A stretch of DNA of 64,000 nt from CBDFGN01 sp965247065 (lineage in GTDB: Bacteria > Bacteroidota > Bacteroidia > Cytophagales > Cyclobacteriaceae): assembly GCA_965247065.1 (NCBI GenBank), contig CBDFGN010000006.1, forward strand, positions 3,100,001 through 3,164,000, read 5' to 3'. Position 1 is the first letter of the stretch. Each line of letters starts with the position of its first letter. Below, piece after piece: positions 34,600 through 44,458 of this stretch. A program made the translations under genes and the position numbers. Under the pieces are notes generated by a model. It made no database searches. It was given only the letters and a program-made list of their open reading frames with translations, and had not been told where the DNA came from.

Positions 34600-35400
34600 T
34601 TACCTCAAAACCGCCAAGTAATTGGAAGTACCGAAAATCTCATTTCTCCAAGATTGATTCCTCACAGGGACCACACCGTCTTTCAGTATCAAAAAAAGAT
34701 CATAATTCGGGGATAACAGTCGGTAAAAATCCTTGAAATAGGTTCTTGAGTCCTGGTTACATTCACCAAACTCAAATTGGATGTTCATTATCGTTCCGGT
34801 TTCCACAAAATCCGCAGCGCCTTTCAGGATCTGTAGTTCAGCTCCTTCAGCATCTATTTTCAAGTAATGAATTTTCCCTATTTCATTCTCCAGGCAAAAA
34901 TCAGCTAGAGTCGTAACTGCCACCTGCTCAATAGGATTGAACCCAACAATATCTCTTGGATAAAGACTTGAATGACTGCTTCCTCTACGATCGGAATACA
35001 AGTGCAAGGAACCGGTCTTATCGCCCAACGCCAGGTGGTGACACTTTACATGAGGATTACCGGACATATTTTGACTAAGTTGGTCAAAGCTGTGTTGGCT
35101 TGGTTCGAACGCATGAATGTTTATTTCCTTATCCAGGTTGGACAAAAGAAATTTGGAAAATGCACCCTGATGAGCTCCAACATCGAAAACATTCAACTCG
35201 GGATCCTCCAGGTTCTCCAAGATATCTAAAACGGCCTCCTTCTCCCCACTTTCTTCGATGTTCCCGCCAAAACCATAATTCATCCCGATCAAAGAAACCT
35301 GGTATAAATTCCTAAAAATCCGATAGTATGCCTTCTTTCCAGCGTTTGGCAAGAGAAACCATTTTGTTAATAGTCCTAGTAATTTGCTAAGGATGGGCAT
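34600..35400 (-). CDS. FkbM-family methyltransferase
   Basis: 266 residues. LNVFDVGAHQGAFSKFLLSN is SAM motif I, INIHAFEPSQHSFDQLSQNM motif II, and KIHYLKIDAEGAELQILKGA the FkbM family signature (KIDxEGxE). It is intact, unlike the second FkbM gene at 28134-30064, which could be compensated by it only if specificities overlap. It probably O-methylates a terminal sugar; methyl caps end chains in several Wzm/Wzt systems, and the ABC transporter genes lie immediately upstream. That role is inference. Confidence 0.88.
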   Translation of the reverse strand: MPILSKLLGLLTKWFLLPNAGKKAYYRIFRNLYQVSLIGMNYGFGGNIEESGEKEAVLDILENLEDPELNVFDVGAHQGAFSKFLLSNLDKEINIHAFEPSQHSFDQLSQNMSGNPHVKCHHLALGDKTGSLHLYSDRRGSSHSSLYPRDIVGFNPIEQVAVTTLADFCLENEIGKIHYLKIDAEGAELQILKGAADFVETGTIMNIQFEFGECNQDSRTYFKDFYRLLSPNYDLFLILKDGVVPVRNQSWRNEIFGTSNYLAVLR

Positions 35401-35451
35401 CAGAATATGATAAATCCAGCCAATGAGATAACGAAAACAGGCTATATCCGC

Positions 35452-36726
35452 CTAAACAATGCTCCAGTCAGCATCCACCAACAAATTTCCAAAAGAAGCC
35501 GGAGGGAATTTAACATAATTGTACAGTACACCATCGACCACTTCAAACAGAAAAGCACCCTCCAGGTGATCAAGATAGAATAACTCATGCATGATGGAAT
35601 AATTCAGAGTGTAGCTGCCAGATATCACCGGCATCCCTTTAATGTCACAAATAAAGCAACTTCCTGATTCAACTTCGGCTTTTTGGAAGGATTTTCCCAA
35701 CAGGCGAGGATGATGCAACAATAAGGGAGAGCCTTTGGCATCTCGAATTGCAATACCCACATTGATACCGTCGAAAATCTCTTCTGGCTCACGGATTTCA
35801 TAGTGCAGGGCAATTTTAAAATCCTTACCAATGGAGACACGGTCAACCTCACTCATCGCGGAATCGAGGAGTTCTATTCGGTTCACAATGATCGCGCCAT
35901 TGCCTTTCCGATCCATTCGGCTGTTCAAATCCTTTTGGGCAAACTCTTGGTTCCTTTTGAGATATCCCTCCACGCATTGGCTAACCGGGCCTTCCATCAC
36001 TTTTGCACCTTGCTCCAGAATCATTCCGCGAGTGCAAAGCCTCTCTACCGCATTCAAATTATGACTTACAAAAAGCACGGTCCGGCCTTCAGAGGTTACA
36101 TCCTCCATCTTACCCAAACATTTTTTCTGGAACTCGTGGTCACCTACCGCCAGAACTTCGTCGATAATAAGTATTTCTGGTTCCAGAAATGCGGCAACTG
36201 AGAAAGCCAGTCGGACCTTCATGCCACTGCTGTAATGTTTAACCGGAGTGTCAATAAATCTGACTACCCCGGAAAAATCCACGATTTGATCAAATTTTCT
36301 GCTTACCTCCTTGCGCGTCATGCCCAAAATGGTACCGTTTAGGTAAATGTTCTCCCTACCGGTAAGTTCGGGGTGAAAACCAGTTCCAACCTCAAGTAAG
36401 GAAGATACCCGCCCATCAACTTCAATTCGGCCTTTTGTTGGAAATGTGGTTTGACTCAAGATCTTGAGCAGAGTACTTTTTCCGGCACCGTTTCGGCCTA
36501 TGATGCCAACCGCTTCACCCTTTTTTACCCGGAGAGTTACATCCTTCAGAGCCCAAAATGTTCCATGGTTGACATCCTGTTGAAGCTGATTTTGTGAATC
36601 CCGTTTTCTGAACGGATTAAGCCGCTTCAGTGAGCGCCCTAAGGATTCCCGAAAAGTTTCAACATGAGGCGTTCCAATATGGTATTGCTTACTTACGTTC
36701 CTGATATCAATGGCTACCTCAGACAT
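35452..36726 (-). CDS. polysaccharide ABC transporter ATP-binding protein (Wzt-like)
   Basis: 424 residues. Nucleotide-binding domain about 1-250: Walker A GIIGRNGAGKSTLLKILSQT, signature YSSGMKVRLAFSVAAF, Walker B EILIIDEVLAVGDHEF and switch His in VLFVSHNLNAVERL. Residues 280-424 form a C-terminal beta-sandwich (IVNRIELLDSAMSEVDRVSI, SYTLNYSIMHELFYLDHLEG) like the Wzt carbohydrate-binding domain, which recognises the finished O-chain before export. It pairs with the permease at 36796 and powers transfer of lipid-linked glycan across the inner membrane. Confidence 0.94.
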   Translation of the reverse strand: MSEVAIDIRNVSKQYHIGTPHVETFRESLGRSLKRLNPFRKRDSQNQLQQDVNHGTFWALKDVTLRVKKGEAVGIIGRNGAGKSTLLKILSQTTFPTKGRIEVDGRVSSLLEVGTGFHPELTGRENIYLNGTILGMTRKEVSRKFDQIVDFSGVVRFIDTPVKHYSSGMKVRLAFSVAAFLEPEILIIDEVLAVGDHEFQKKCLGKMEDVTSEGRTVLFVSHNLNAVERLCTRGMILEQGAKVMEGPVSQCVEGYLKRNQEFAQKDLNSRMDRKGNGAIIVNRIELLDSAMSEVDRVSIGKDFKIALHYEIREPEEIFDGINVGIAIRDAKGSPLLLHHPRLLGKSFQKAEVESGSCFICDIKGMPVISGSYTLNYSIMHELFYLDHLEGAFLFEVVDGVLYNYVKFPPASFGNLLVDADWSIV

Positions 36727-36795
36727 AGGCTAAGTGAGAGGGGATACAAAATTAGGCTAAAATCATCTATTTCGGTGCAGGGGCCCCTGCCCAGC

Positions 36796-37611
36796 CTACA
36801 CAAGATCGGCCATCACTCTTTCCACTTTCTTGAAGTAGTAGAGTCCGGAAAAAAACAATAGGACAGTTATGGCTGTGGATAGGTAAATGTACTGGGTTAA
36901 TGGGCTTCCGAGCAAAAAGCACCATCTAAATCCCTCAACAATTCCGGCCATAGGATTGAGATGATATACCCATTGGTATTTATCCGGAATTAGGGATGAG
37001 GGGTAGGCAATCGGGGTTGCATATAATCCTAGTTGAGCCATAAAAGGCACCACATGCTGGAAATCGCGATAGCGTATTGTCAGGGCACTTATCCAAATCC
37101 CTACTCCTAAAGCAGCCAGTACGGCAAGAGCAAGGAAAGCTGGAACCATAATGATTTGGCTCGAGATACCCAATTGATACCATACCAAAAGGACCATGAG
37201 GATAATGATCGTAACCATCATATCCACGAATCCGGTCATGGACTTCGACAATGGGATTAGCAGGCGAGGAAAATAAACCTTCTTTACCATCTCCTGGGCA
37301 CCGATGATTGAGATTCCCGACTGCTGAAGGACATAAGAAAAGTAGCTCCAGGGAGCCATGCCGGCAAGAGCAAAGATGGGATAAGGAAGTCCTCCGGTGT
37401 CAACTTTTAGACCTCTGCCAAAAATCAGGACAAAAATCAAAAGTGTTGCCAAAGGCTGAAGAAAAGCCCAGAGTAGGCCTAAAAAGGTTTGGGCATAGCG
37501 AACACGAAGGTCCCGGTAGGCCAAAAGAAGGAATAGATCCCGGTAAGAATACAACTCTTTGATATTCAGAGAAAACGGCGTTTTGGCTGCGTCAATTACT
37601 ACTTTGGACAT
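36796..37611 (-). CDS. polysaccharide ABC transporter permease (Wzm-like)
   Basis: 271 residues with an ABC2-type membrane domain of about six helices. The N-terminal amphipathic segment LFLLLAYRDLRVRYAQTFLG precedes LLWAFLQPLATLLIFVLIFG; PYPIFALAGMAPWSYFSYVL and YHLNPMAGIVEGFRWCFLLG are family motifs. It forms the channel with the Wzt-like ATPase (69-bp gap). Its start is only 18 bp from the divergent glycosyltransferase start as annotated, so the promoters of the two must overlap coding sequence or the glycosyltransferase starts further in. Confidence 0.94.
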   Translation of the reverse strand: MSKVVIDAAKTPFSLNIKELYSYRDLFLLLAYRDLRVRYAQTFLGLLWAFLQPLATLLIFVLIFGRGLKVDTGGLPYPIFALAGMAPWSYFSYVLQQSGISIIGAQEMVKKVYFPRLLIPLSKSMTGFVDMMVTIIILMVLLVWYQLGISSQIIMVPAFLALAVLAALGVGIWISALTIRYRDFQHVVPFMAQLGLYATPIAYPSSLIPDKYQWVYHLNPMAGIVEGFRWCFLLGSPLTQYIYLSTAITVLLFFSGLYYFKKVERVMADLV

Positions 37612-37629
37612 AAGAACCTGGGATTCACT

Positions 37630-38808
37630 TTGATGCGGTACCTTCGATGTAGGTTTTTGAATGCTTCAACATCTCGCAAATTAAGTAAAACCACTATTTT
37701 AAAGAAAAATTTGGTTTCGCCCGAGTTGAGAGTTCTGTTTCTATATCCATATCCTGCTGATTCAGCACCTTCTCAGAGATTTAGATTTGAGCAGTATCTC
37801 CATTTTTTGGAGCAACATGAGTTCAAATTAACGCGACAATCGTTTTGGAGCGGGCCCACCTGGAAAATCCTGTATGAACCAGGGTTTAGGCTGGCTAAGA
37901 TAGCTGGAATTTTGAAGGGATTTGGACGCAGGCTATTAATGCTTACTAAGCTGTGGGGTTACGATTGGGTATTTGTTCACCGGGAAATAACCCCCGTGGG
38001 ACCTCCCATCTTTGAATGGATTATCTCTCGACTCTTTAAGAAGAAGATCATTTTCGATTTCGATGACGCGATCTGGTTGCCCAATACATCCAATGAGAAC
38101 CAAATTGTGTCAAATTTCAAATGGCATTCGAAGGTTACCTCGATTTGTCGATTGAGCAGTCGAGTTAGTGCAGGCAATGAATTCCTGGCCAATTATGCCA
38201 GGCAGTTTGCTTCGGAGGTCAAGATCAATCCAACCACGATTGACACCGAATCACTACACAATCCCGACCTTTATATTGATCAAAATAGCCAAGAGGGGAA
38301 CGGATCACCAGTAATTGGATGGACCGGAACCCATTCTACCCTTCCCTTCCTGAAGTCTATAATTCCAGTTATCGAAGACCTTCAGAGATCGAATGATTTT
38401 AGCTTCATGGTTATATCGGATCGCCGGCCAGATTTCGAGCTCGACTGCCTGGTTTATATACCCTGGCGGAAGGAGACCGAGATTCTGGATCTATTGAAGA
38501 TCCACATTGGTGTAATGCCAATCCCGGATAGTCCATGGGCTCAAGGCAAGTGTGGCTTTAAATTGCTTCAGTTTATGGCTCTAAAAATCCCGGTTGTTGC
38601 TTCACCGGTTGGTGTTAACAGCCAAATAATTGACTCTGGTGAGCAAGGATTTCTCTGTATCGATCACGACACATGGCACGATCGGTTGGAACGGCTTCTA
38701 GATGACCCTTCGTTGAGAAAATCCATGGGTAACAAGGGTCGGACCCGGGTTCAAAACGACTATGCGGTTTCCAGCAACCGGGATAATTTTCTATCCCTCT
38801 TTAAATGA
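37630..38808 (+). CDS. glycosyltransferase (GT-B type)
   Basis: Up to 392 residues. The conserved sequence begins at LRVLFLYPYPADSAPSQRFR, so the first 30 residues are doubtful; a TTG at 37711 is an alternative start that would leave room for promoters. Catalytic marks are IFDFDDAIWLPNTSN, VIGWTGTHSTLPFLKSIIPV and KCGFKLLQFMALKIPVVASP, with VNDYAV-like ends typical of GT4. It is encoded on the opposite strand to the main operon. Its last 49 bases overlap the end of the membrane protein gene at 38760. Confidence 0.82.
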   Translation: MMRYLRCRFLNASTSRKLSKTTILKKNLVSPELRVLFLYPYPADSAPSQRFRFEQYLHFLEQHEFKLTRQSFWSGPTWKILYEPGFRLAKIAGILKGFGRRLLMLTKLWGYDWVFVHREITPVGPPIFEWIISRLFKKKIIFDFDDAIWLPNTSNENQIVSNFKWHSKVTSICRLSSRVSAGNEFLANYARQFASEVKINPTTIDTESLHNPDLYIDQNSQEGNGSPVIGWTGTHSTLPFLKSIIPVIEDLQRSNDFSFMVISDRRPDFELDCLVYIPWRKETEILDLLKIHIGVMPIPDSPWAQGKCGFKLLQFMALKIPVVASPVGVNSQIIDSGEQGFLCIDHDTWHDRLERLLDDPSLRKSMGNKGRTRVQNDYAVSSNRDNFLSLFK

Positions 38809-40094
38809 TGGGCAATTAGTAGCATCGCCGAAACGTAAAACGGAAGGAGCGGAATTCGATACCGGGCCAGAGATCCGAAATTGTAGGTCGATACTCCTAC
38901 ACCAAAAGCCAGGATCAAGGAAAACATCAAGCAAAACAATATAATCGGATCTTTGAGAGTTTTGGAAAACAAACCAAAAACTCTGGATTTATAAACCACC
39001 CATAGTGTGAGCATCGTAATGAACAGACTTTCCAAAGCTGCTAACAGCATCAAGGGATTCTTCACTTCCCATATATAGGGTCGAAAAAGCGATACGTTTA
39101 AGGCTGCCGGTGCAAGTGCCGCTATGCTAGCCACGGATCCATCCAGTTCCCCCAGTGAGTAACCCGAACCAGCCGTTCGACCCGTGTAGTAGCGGATGTC
39201 ATAGGCGGTAATGTAAGCAGTTTGGGCTAATTGATTCATCGAATACCTTGGATCGCCTTCCGCGATCTTGGTAACCCCATAGAACCCCAGAAAAAGGAAG
39301 ATCACTATCGTAATTGGAAGACTCAGGACTCGCAGCCAAGCCGGTCGGATCATCTGGTTGAAGGATACGTACGACCATAATAGTAGTGAAGGTATGAGAC
39401 ACAGAAGAATATAGATCTTAATTGAATAGATTATGGCTGATGCTCCGATCACGATGATCATACCCAAAAATTTGCTTCCTCGATTTTGAAAGAGATAATA
39501 GCCGTAAATTAACCACCCGATGGCCCCCAGGGTGAGCGTGTCCTTCAGTACACCCGATCCCCAGAAAAAGACCGAAGGAATAAACAAAATGGCAATCGCC
39601 AGCTGCCCGCTAAGAGCTGGGTGAAACCTGACAAAAACCGTATACAGGGCCCACATGCCAGAAAAACTCCATACCGCAAAGAGTACGGCAATAGCCGAAT
39701 AGGTGTTAAAGGTCAATAATCCAAACAGCCCGGCAACCCTGACTACCAGAAAGGACTCCGGATCGCCTATTGAGATCATTCGACTTGCATATTTGAAGGT
39801 ACTAGGTTGGTAAGACTCTCCCAGGAAAACTATTTTGAGAGAATCAAGTGGAGAATCGAGAAAGGCAGTCCAAACAATGCCGGCATCTCTAAAGTACAGA
39901 TTGAAGGTGTCTCCCCCTTGATAGTAAAACTGGTATATCATCCCCAGGGCCAAAGCTCCAATGATCCGAACCGATAACCCGGGAACGAAATACTTGCGAG
40001 TGATGATGCTAGTTACCTTGGGCCTTACCAAATAAGCCAGGAAGATCAAGAGTGTTAAGAGGGTCGGAGTAACGATCAGATCCTTAATCCCCAT
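38760..40094 (-). CDS. polytopic membrane protein of the glycan locus
   Basis: 444 residues with about ten predicted transmembrane segments (for example LLIFLAYLV, VRIIGALALGMIYQFYYQGG, AIAVLFAVWSFSGMWALYTV, LSLPITIVIFLFLGFYGVTK). A central periplasmic loop carries ITAYDIRYYTGRTAGSGYSL. I do not recognise a specific family; position and topology suggest a polymerase, ligase or glycosyltransferase of the exported polysaccharide, but no Wzy or WaaL motif was identified. Its ATG overlaps the stop of the TPR gene (TGATG), so the two are coupled. Confidence 0.72.
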   Translation of the reverse strand: MGIKDLIVTPTLLTLLIFLAYLVRPKVTSIITRKYFVPGLSVRIIGALALGMIYQFYYQGGDTFNLYFRDAGIVWTAFLDSPLDSLKIVFLGESYQPSTFKYASRMISIGDPESFLVVRVAGLFGLLTFNTYSAIAVLFAVWSFSGMWALYTVFVRFHPALSGQLAIAILFIPSVFFWGSGVLKDTLTLGAIGWLIYGYYLFQNRGSKFLGMIIVIGASAIIYSIKIYILLCLIPSLLLWSYVSFNQMIRPAWLRVLSLPITIVIFLFLGFYGVTKIAEGDPRYSMNQLAQTAYITAYDIRYYTGRTAGSGYSLGELDGSVASIAALAPAALNVSLFRPYIWEVKNPLMLLAALESLFITMLTLWVVYKSRVFGLFSKTLKDPIILFCLMFSLILAFGVGVSTYNFGSLARYRIPLLPFYVSAMLLIAHHLKRDRKLSRLLETA

Positions 40095-41275
40095 CAGGCC
40101 CGGCTGGATTGTTTCCCCTTCTGCTTCAATTGCTTTATTTCCTCCTTTGAGCGTTGATAAGCTGAACTCTTCTTCTTGGCATACTTCTTGACCGATTTAA
40201 AGTATTCCCTGGCTCTGGCAGGATCACCCTCCTTTGCGGCGATCCTGCCCAGGTTCAAAAGCGAGTGGTGGTAATATCCCGATTCGAAGGCCTCAATCTC
40301 TTCAGAAAATGTCACCGCCCGACCGTAGTAATGCTTTGACTCTTTCATCTTTCCAAATGCCTGATTTATTTGCCCAAGGAAAAAAGCCGCGTATCGACCG
40401 CTCACCTGTTCGTAACCTGTCTCGCCCTGATCAATCTTGTTGATGATGTCCATGGACATGGTGTGCGCCTTGCGAAGTCGACCGGTAGAATATAACAATC
40501 GGGCATAGTATCTCTGAAAATAGGGATTGCCAGGAAAGGTGGAAGCCAAGTATTCTGAAATCTGCAACGCTCCCATGTTGTCTCCTTCCTCCGCGGAGAG
40601 AATCCGCATCAGAAAGAATTGGGCCTCCGTTCGAGTATAAAAGGCGTTGTTGGCCACTTCTCTAAGTTGTTCTATACCTAACTCTTTATCACCTTTTGGG
40701 AAAAACATGAGGATTGGCTTAAGAATGGGATAATTCTCCGGTATCCACACCGAGTAGTAATTGTACAATGCATCCCCAAATAACAACTCCGGGCTAAAGT
40801 CTTCATTGCCCTTGCTGACGTCTAAAAACTTAAGAGCATTCTTGCCGGCACTAGCGGCTTTTCTCCAATTACCTCTTTCCGACAAGAGCCGACCCTTGAA
40901 TCCATACGAGGCGGCCAGGAAAAAAGCAGCCTCCACATTGTTGTTATTTAGTTCGAATAGCCGCTGAGAAAGGAAAATAGAGGTGTCCATATAAGCGTAA
41001 AAGGCCTCGTCGTGCTGAGTATTTTCGACATTCGGAGTAATCTTCCACCACTGGCTAAGGCCATGGAGAAAATAAGGTAGTGGATGCCACCCGTATTTTT
41101 GTTTTAGCCAACGGAATTGTTGCTCGGCCTTCTCGAACTGGAAGTTGTACAAATCATTCACTGCCTGAGTTGCGTCAATCTGAACGTTTCGATCCAGAAG
41201 CAGCATATGAGTTGAATCTGGCAGCGTATCATCCCCCAAATTAAAAGTCACCAACAAAACTAAAAAATTCATCAT
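40094..41275 (-). CDS. TPR-repeat protein, probably exported
   Basis: 393 residues. The N-terminus (MMNFLVLLVTFNLG) is a short hydrophobic segment that could be a signal or anchor. The body is helical with repeating TPR-like pairs: AVNDLYNFQFEKAEQQFRWL, NAFYTRTEAQFFLMRIL, YFQRYYARLLYSTGRLRKAH and LGRIAAKEGDPARAREYFKS. The basic C-terminus (KEEIKQLKQKGKQSS) probably lies in the cytoplasm or is disordered. It is translationally coupled to the downstream membrane protein, suggesting an assembly partner. Function unknown. Confidence 0.75.
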   Translation of the reverse strand: MMNFLVLLVTFNLGDDTLPDSTHMLLLDRNVQIDATQAVNDLYNFQFEKAEQQFRWLKQKYGWHPLPYFLHGLSQWWKITPNVENTQHDEAFYAYMDTSIFLSQRLFELNNNNVEAAFFLAASYGFKGRLLSERGNWRKAASAGKNALKFLDVSKGNEDFSPELLFGDALYNYYSVWIPENYPILKPILMFFPKGDKELGIEQLREVANNAFYTRTEAQFFLMRILSAEEGDNMGALQISEYLASTFPGNPYFQRYYARLLYSTGRLRKAHTMSMDIINKIDQGETGYEQVSGRYAAFFLGQINQAFGKMKESKHYYGRAVTFSEEIEAFESGYYHHSLLNLGRIAAKEGDPARAREYFKSVKKYAKKKSSAYQRSKEEIKQLKQKGKQSSRA

Positions 41276-41495
41276 GACCAGTATTACAACTCAACAACGC
41301 GATTCAATTGAATAAATTTACACCACCCACCTGGTTAAATCCAACCGCCGTCAACATTATTGCATTCAGGATTGGGCGCAGAGCTGAATGGCAACACGGT
41401 ATATCAGTCCAATGAGCGCCAATTGGATTAGGAATCGACTGGTTGTTACGATTATACTCATGGGTTTTTACTAATTTCGCGACAAACTTTTTTAT

Positions 41496-44453
41496 ATGGG
41501 CAATTTTTGGAGGCTGAATAATATTCTGGGGTGGATTGTTTTCGCGATTTGCACCACAGTTTTCATCCTGACACTGGAACCAACGGCCAGTTATTGGGAT
41601 TGTGGCGAGTTCATTGCCGTTTCTTACAAACTTGAGGTTCCTCATCCTCCGGGGGCTCCTCTTTTTCTGATGATTGGTCGGATTTTTTCGTTCCTCGCAA
41701 TGGGAGATGCTGCTGACGTAGCTTATTGGATTAATTTGATAAGCGCCTTGAGCAGTGGATTTGCGGTCCTGTTTCTTTTCTGGACCATCGCCATGTTAGG
41801 CCGAAAACTAATGGGCATCAGGAAAGGAGAGGAAACAACCGCCCAGGGAATTATTCTTGCAGGGGCCAGCACCATTGGAGCCCTGTCATTTGCCTTTTCA
41901 GATTCCTTCTGGTTTTCAGCAGTTGAGGCAGAAGTTTACGCGATGTCATCGTTTTTTACGGCCCTCGTTTTCTGGGCTATACTCAAGTGGGAAACGATAG
42001 AAGATGAAGCAAGCGCTAACCGGTGGCTTATATTCATTGCTTATATGTTGGGGCTTTCTATTGGTGTCCATTTGCTTAATTTGGTTTGCCTACCTGTACT
42101 GGCAGTAATCTATTATTTCAAGCGCCATACTATCTCAGTAAAGGGCATCATTTTGACCCTGGCTGTAAGCGGTGCTACGATACTTTTGATAATGAATGGC
42201 ATCATTACCGGATTGCCGTCGATAGCGCGTGGCTTCGAGATCTTTTTCGTAAACAATGTCGGGCTTCCATTTGGCTCAGGCATAGTTGTATTCCTGCTGC
42301 TGCTGATCGGCGGACTATCTTACGGCATTTGGTTTTCAATCCAGAAGAATAAGCAAGTACTGAATACAGCCATCCTGAGTTTGGTCTTTATTCTGATCGG
42401 TTACTCCTCTTACGCGGTTGTAGTAATACGATCAAATTATGACACTCCGATTGACGAAAACAACCCTGAGAATATTATCAGCTTCGTTTCATATTTGAAA
42501 CGAGAGCAATATGGTACGATGCCCTCTCTCTTTTACGGACCCTACTTCACCACCCCTAGAATCGCGACCGAGAAAGGGGCTCCGGTATATTGGCCAGTGG
42601 GCGACAAATATGAAATCATCGACCACAAGCTGAATCCAGTCTACGAACCTAAAGAAATGACCATTTTTCCCCGAGCCTGGAGTGAAGACGCCAAATATGC
42701 CGCCGAATACCGTCGTTGGATGGGTCTCAAGGCAAGCGAAAAACCAAATTTCCTGGACAATCTGCAGTTCTTTTTCCGATACCAAATTGGTCATTCCTAC
42801 TTGAGGTATTTTCTTTGGAATTTTTCAGGAAGAGCCAGCGACATCCAGAATGACGGCTTTCTTACCATTCTGGATATTGGAAAAGAGCTGCCCCAATCTC
42901 TGGCCGATAACAAAGGACGGAATAATTATTTTATGCTTCCCTTACTTCTTGGACTCCTGGGACTTTTCTTTCAGTATAAGAGGGACCCTAAGAATTTTGC
43001 TGTGGTGTTTCTGCTTTTCATCCTCACGGGTTTGGCCTTGATAGTTTACCTGAATATTCCGGCCACGCAGCCTCGTGAAAGAGACTACATATACGTTGGC
43101 TCATTTTATACTTTTACCATCTGGATCGGCTTTGGAGTGATGGCGGTATACGATCTTGCCCGGCGCGCCCTCAAAGGCGAGAAGACTGCTTCCGTAGCTT
43201 CTTGCGTCCTTTGCTTGTCTGTCCCCATAATCATGATTTCAGAGAACTGGGACGATCACGATCGATCTAGGCGCTATTTCTCAGTAGACTCGGCAAAGAA
43301 CTACCTATCCTCTTGCGCGCCAAATGCCATCCTTTTCACCGGTGGCGACAACGACACATTTCCGCTGTGGTACGTTCAGGAAGTCGAGGGATTCCGTACC
43401 GATGTGCGGGTGATCGTCCAAAGTTATTTCAATACCGATTGGTACGTGACTCAAATGACCCGGCCAGCATACGAATCGGACCCACTCCCATTCTTGCTGG
43501 AATACGAAAACTTCCGACAAGGAGGCCCTAACGATTATTTGCCCTTGGTCGAAAATCCCAACTTGAAGGGACCCATTGATGCCAATCAGTTCATAAAGCT
43601 TATTAAAGATAAGCATCCTGCTCTTCAGCGCCAATCTCAATCGGGAAGCATGGTTAGCATTGTCCCCGGTAAAACCTTCTCCCTTCGAGTGGATGAAAAT
43701 AATGTGAAGCAAAAAAAGATTGTTCCGAAGAAATACGAGAATTATATAACTCCCAAAATGATTTGGGACATGAAGGGAGGGTATCTGGGAAAAGCAGATT
43801 TGATGACTCTGGATTTGATAGCTCAGAACAATTGGGAAAGACCGATCTACTTCAACAACACCTCTTTGCTGGGAACCAATTTCAATTTGAGAAATTATGT
43901 CGTCCAGGAAGGAATCACTTTCCGGTTACTACCAATAGAGAATCCCGAGTCCGAGGGGACCATGGTCAACACCGATGTTATGTTTGACAATTTGATGGAA
44001 AAGTTCCAGTGGCGGGGGTTGGATGATCCGACCATTTACTACACGGCAGACTATAGGAATTTTGTTCTAAATCACCGTTCAGCTTTCAACACCCTGGCAG
44101 AGACTTTGATAAAAGAAGGCGATGGTGACCGAGCCAAACAGGTTCTCCTGCGCTGCCTGGACGTGATGCCCGACAAAGGAATCCCGTTTGACTACTTCTC
44201 CGCCCGGACTATGACTCTTCTGACTCAAGTTGGTGAGAACGATAAGGCCAAGGAGATGGCTGAGATCATAGGCATAAGAGCTGATGAAAATCTCAAGTAC
44301 CTCACCGAAAACAACATCTCAGATACCTACCAGGCCAGAAATAGCCTGGTTACCCTAAATGAGATCGTACGCTCCCTTAAAAACATCGGTGAGGATACCG
44401 CGGCCTCAAGATTCGAAAAGAGCTTCTCACAGTATCTTCCGCTGATACAGTAA
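41496..44453 (+). CDS. DUF2723 family membrane protein (GT-C / PMT-like)
   Basis: 985 residues. The N-terminal ~350 residues form a multi-helix membrane domain starting FAICTTVFILTLEPTASYWD, with CGEFIAVSYKLEVPHPPGAP, the DUF2723 signature. Its acidic first loop resembles GT-C protein O-mannosyltransferases. A second membrane block lies around 470-560 (NYFMLPLLLGLLGLFFQYKR, ATQPRERDYIYVGSFYTFTI), followed by a soluble ~400-residue region with GDNDTFPLWYVQEVEGFRTD. It probably transfers sugars from a polyprenol donor to periplasmic proteins or lipids; this is inferred from fold. It is highly conserved in Bacteroidota. Confidence 0.85.
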   Translation: MGNFWRLNNILGWIVFAICTTVFILTLEPTASYWDCGEFIAVSYKLEVPHPPGAPLFLMIGRIFSFLAMGDAADVAYWINLISALSSGFAVLFLFWTIAMLGRKLMGIRKGEETTAQGIILAGASTIGALSFAFSDSFWFSAVEAEVYAMSSFFTALVFWAILKWETIEDEASANRWLIFIAYMLGLSIGVHLLNLVCLPVLAVIYYFKRHTISVKGIILTLAVSGATILLIMNGIITGLPSIARGFEIFFVNNVGLPFGSGIVVFLLLLIGGLSYGIWFSIQKNKQVLNTAILSLVFILIGYSSYAVVVIRSNYDTPIDENNPENIISFVSYLKREQYGTMPSLFYGPYFTTPRIATEKGAPVYWPVGDKYEIIDHKLNPVYEPKEMTIFPRAWSEDAKYAAEYRRWMGLKASEKPNFLDNLQFFFRYQIGHSYLRYFLWNFSGRASDIQNDGFLTILDIGKELPQSLADNKGRNNYFMLPLLLGLLGLFFQYKRDPKNFAVVFLLFILTGLALIVYLNIPATQPRERDYIYVGSFYTFTIWIGFGVMAVYDLARRALKGEKTASVASCVLCLSVPIIMISENWDDHDRSRRYFSVDSAKNYLSSCAPNAILFTGGDNDTFPLWYVQEVEGFRTDVRVIVQSYFNTDWYVTQMTRPAYESDPLPFLLEYENFRQGGPNDYLPLVENPNLKGPIDANQFIKLIKDKHPALQRQSQSGSMVSIVPGKTFSLRVDENNVKQKKIVPKKYENYITPKMIWDMKGGYLGKADLMTLDLIAQNNWERPIYFNNTSLLGTNFNLRNYVVQEGITFRLLPIENPESEGTMVNTDVMFDNLMEKFQWRGLDDPTIYYTADYRNFVLNHRSAFNTLAETLIKEGDGDRAKQVLLRCLDVMPDKGIPFDYFSARTMTLLTQVGENDKAKEMAEIIGIRADENLKYLTENNISDTYQARNSLVTLNEIVRSLKNIGEDTAASRFEKSFSQYLPLIQ

Positions 44454-44458
44454 CCCGG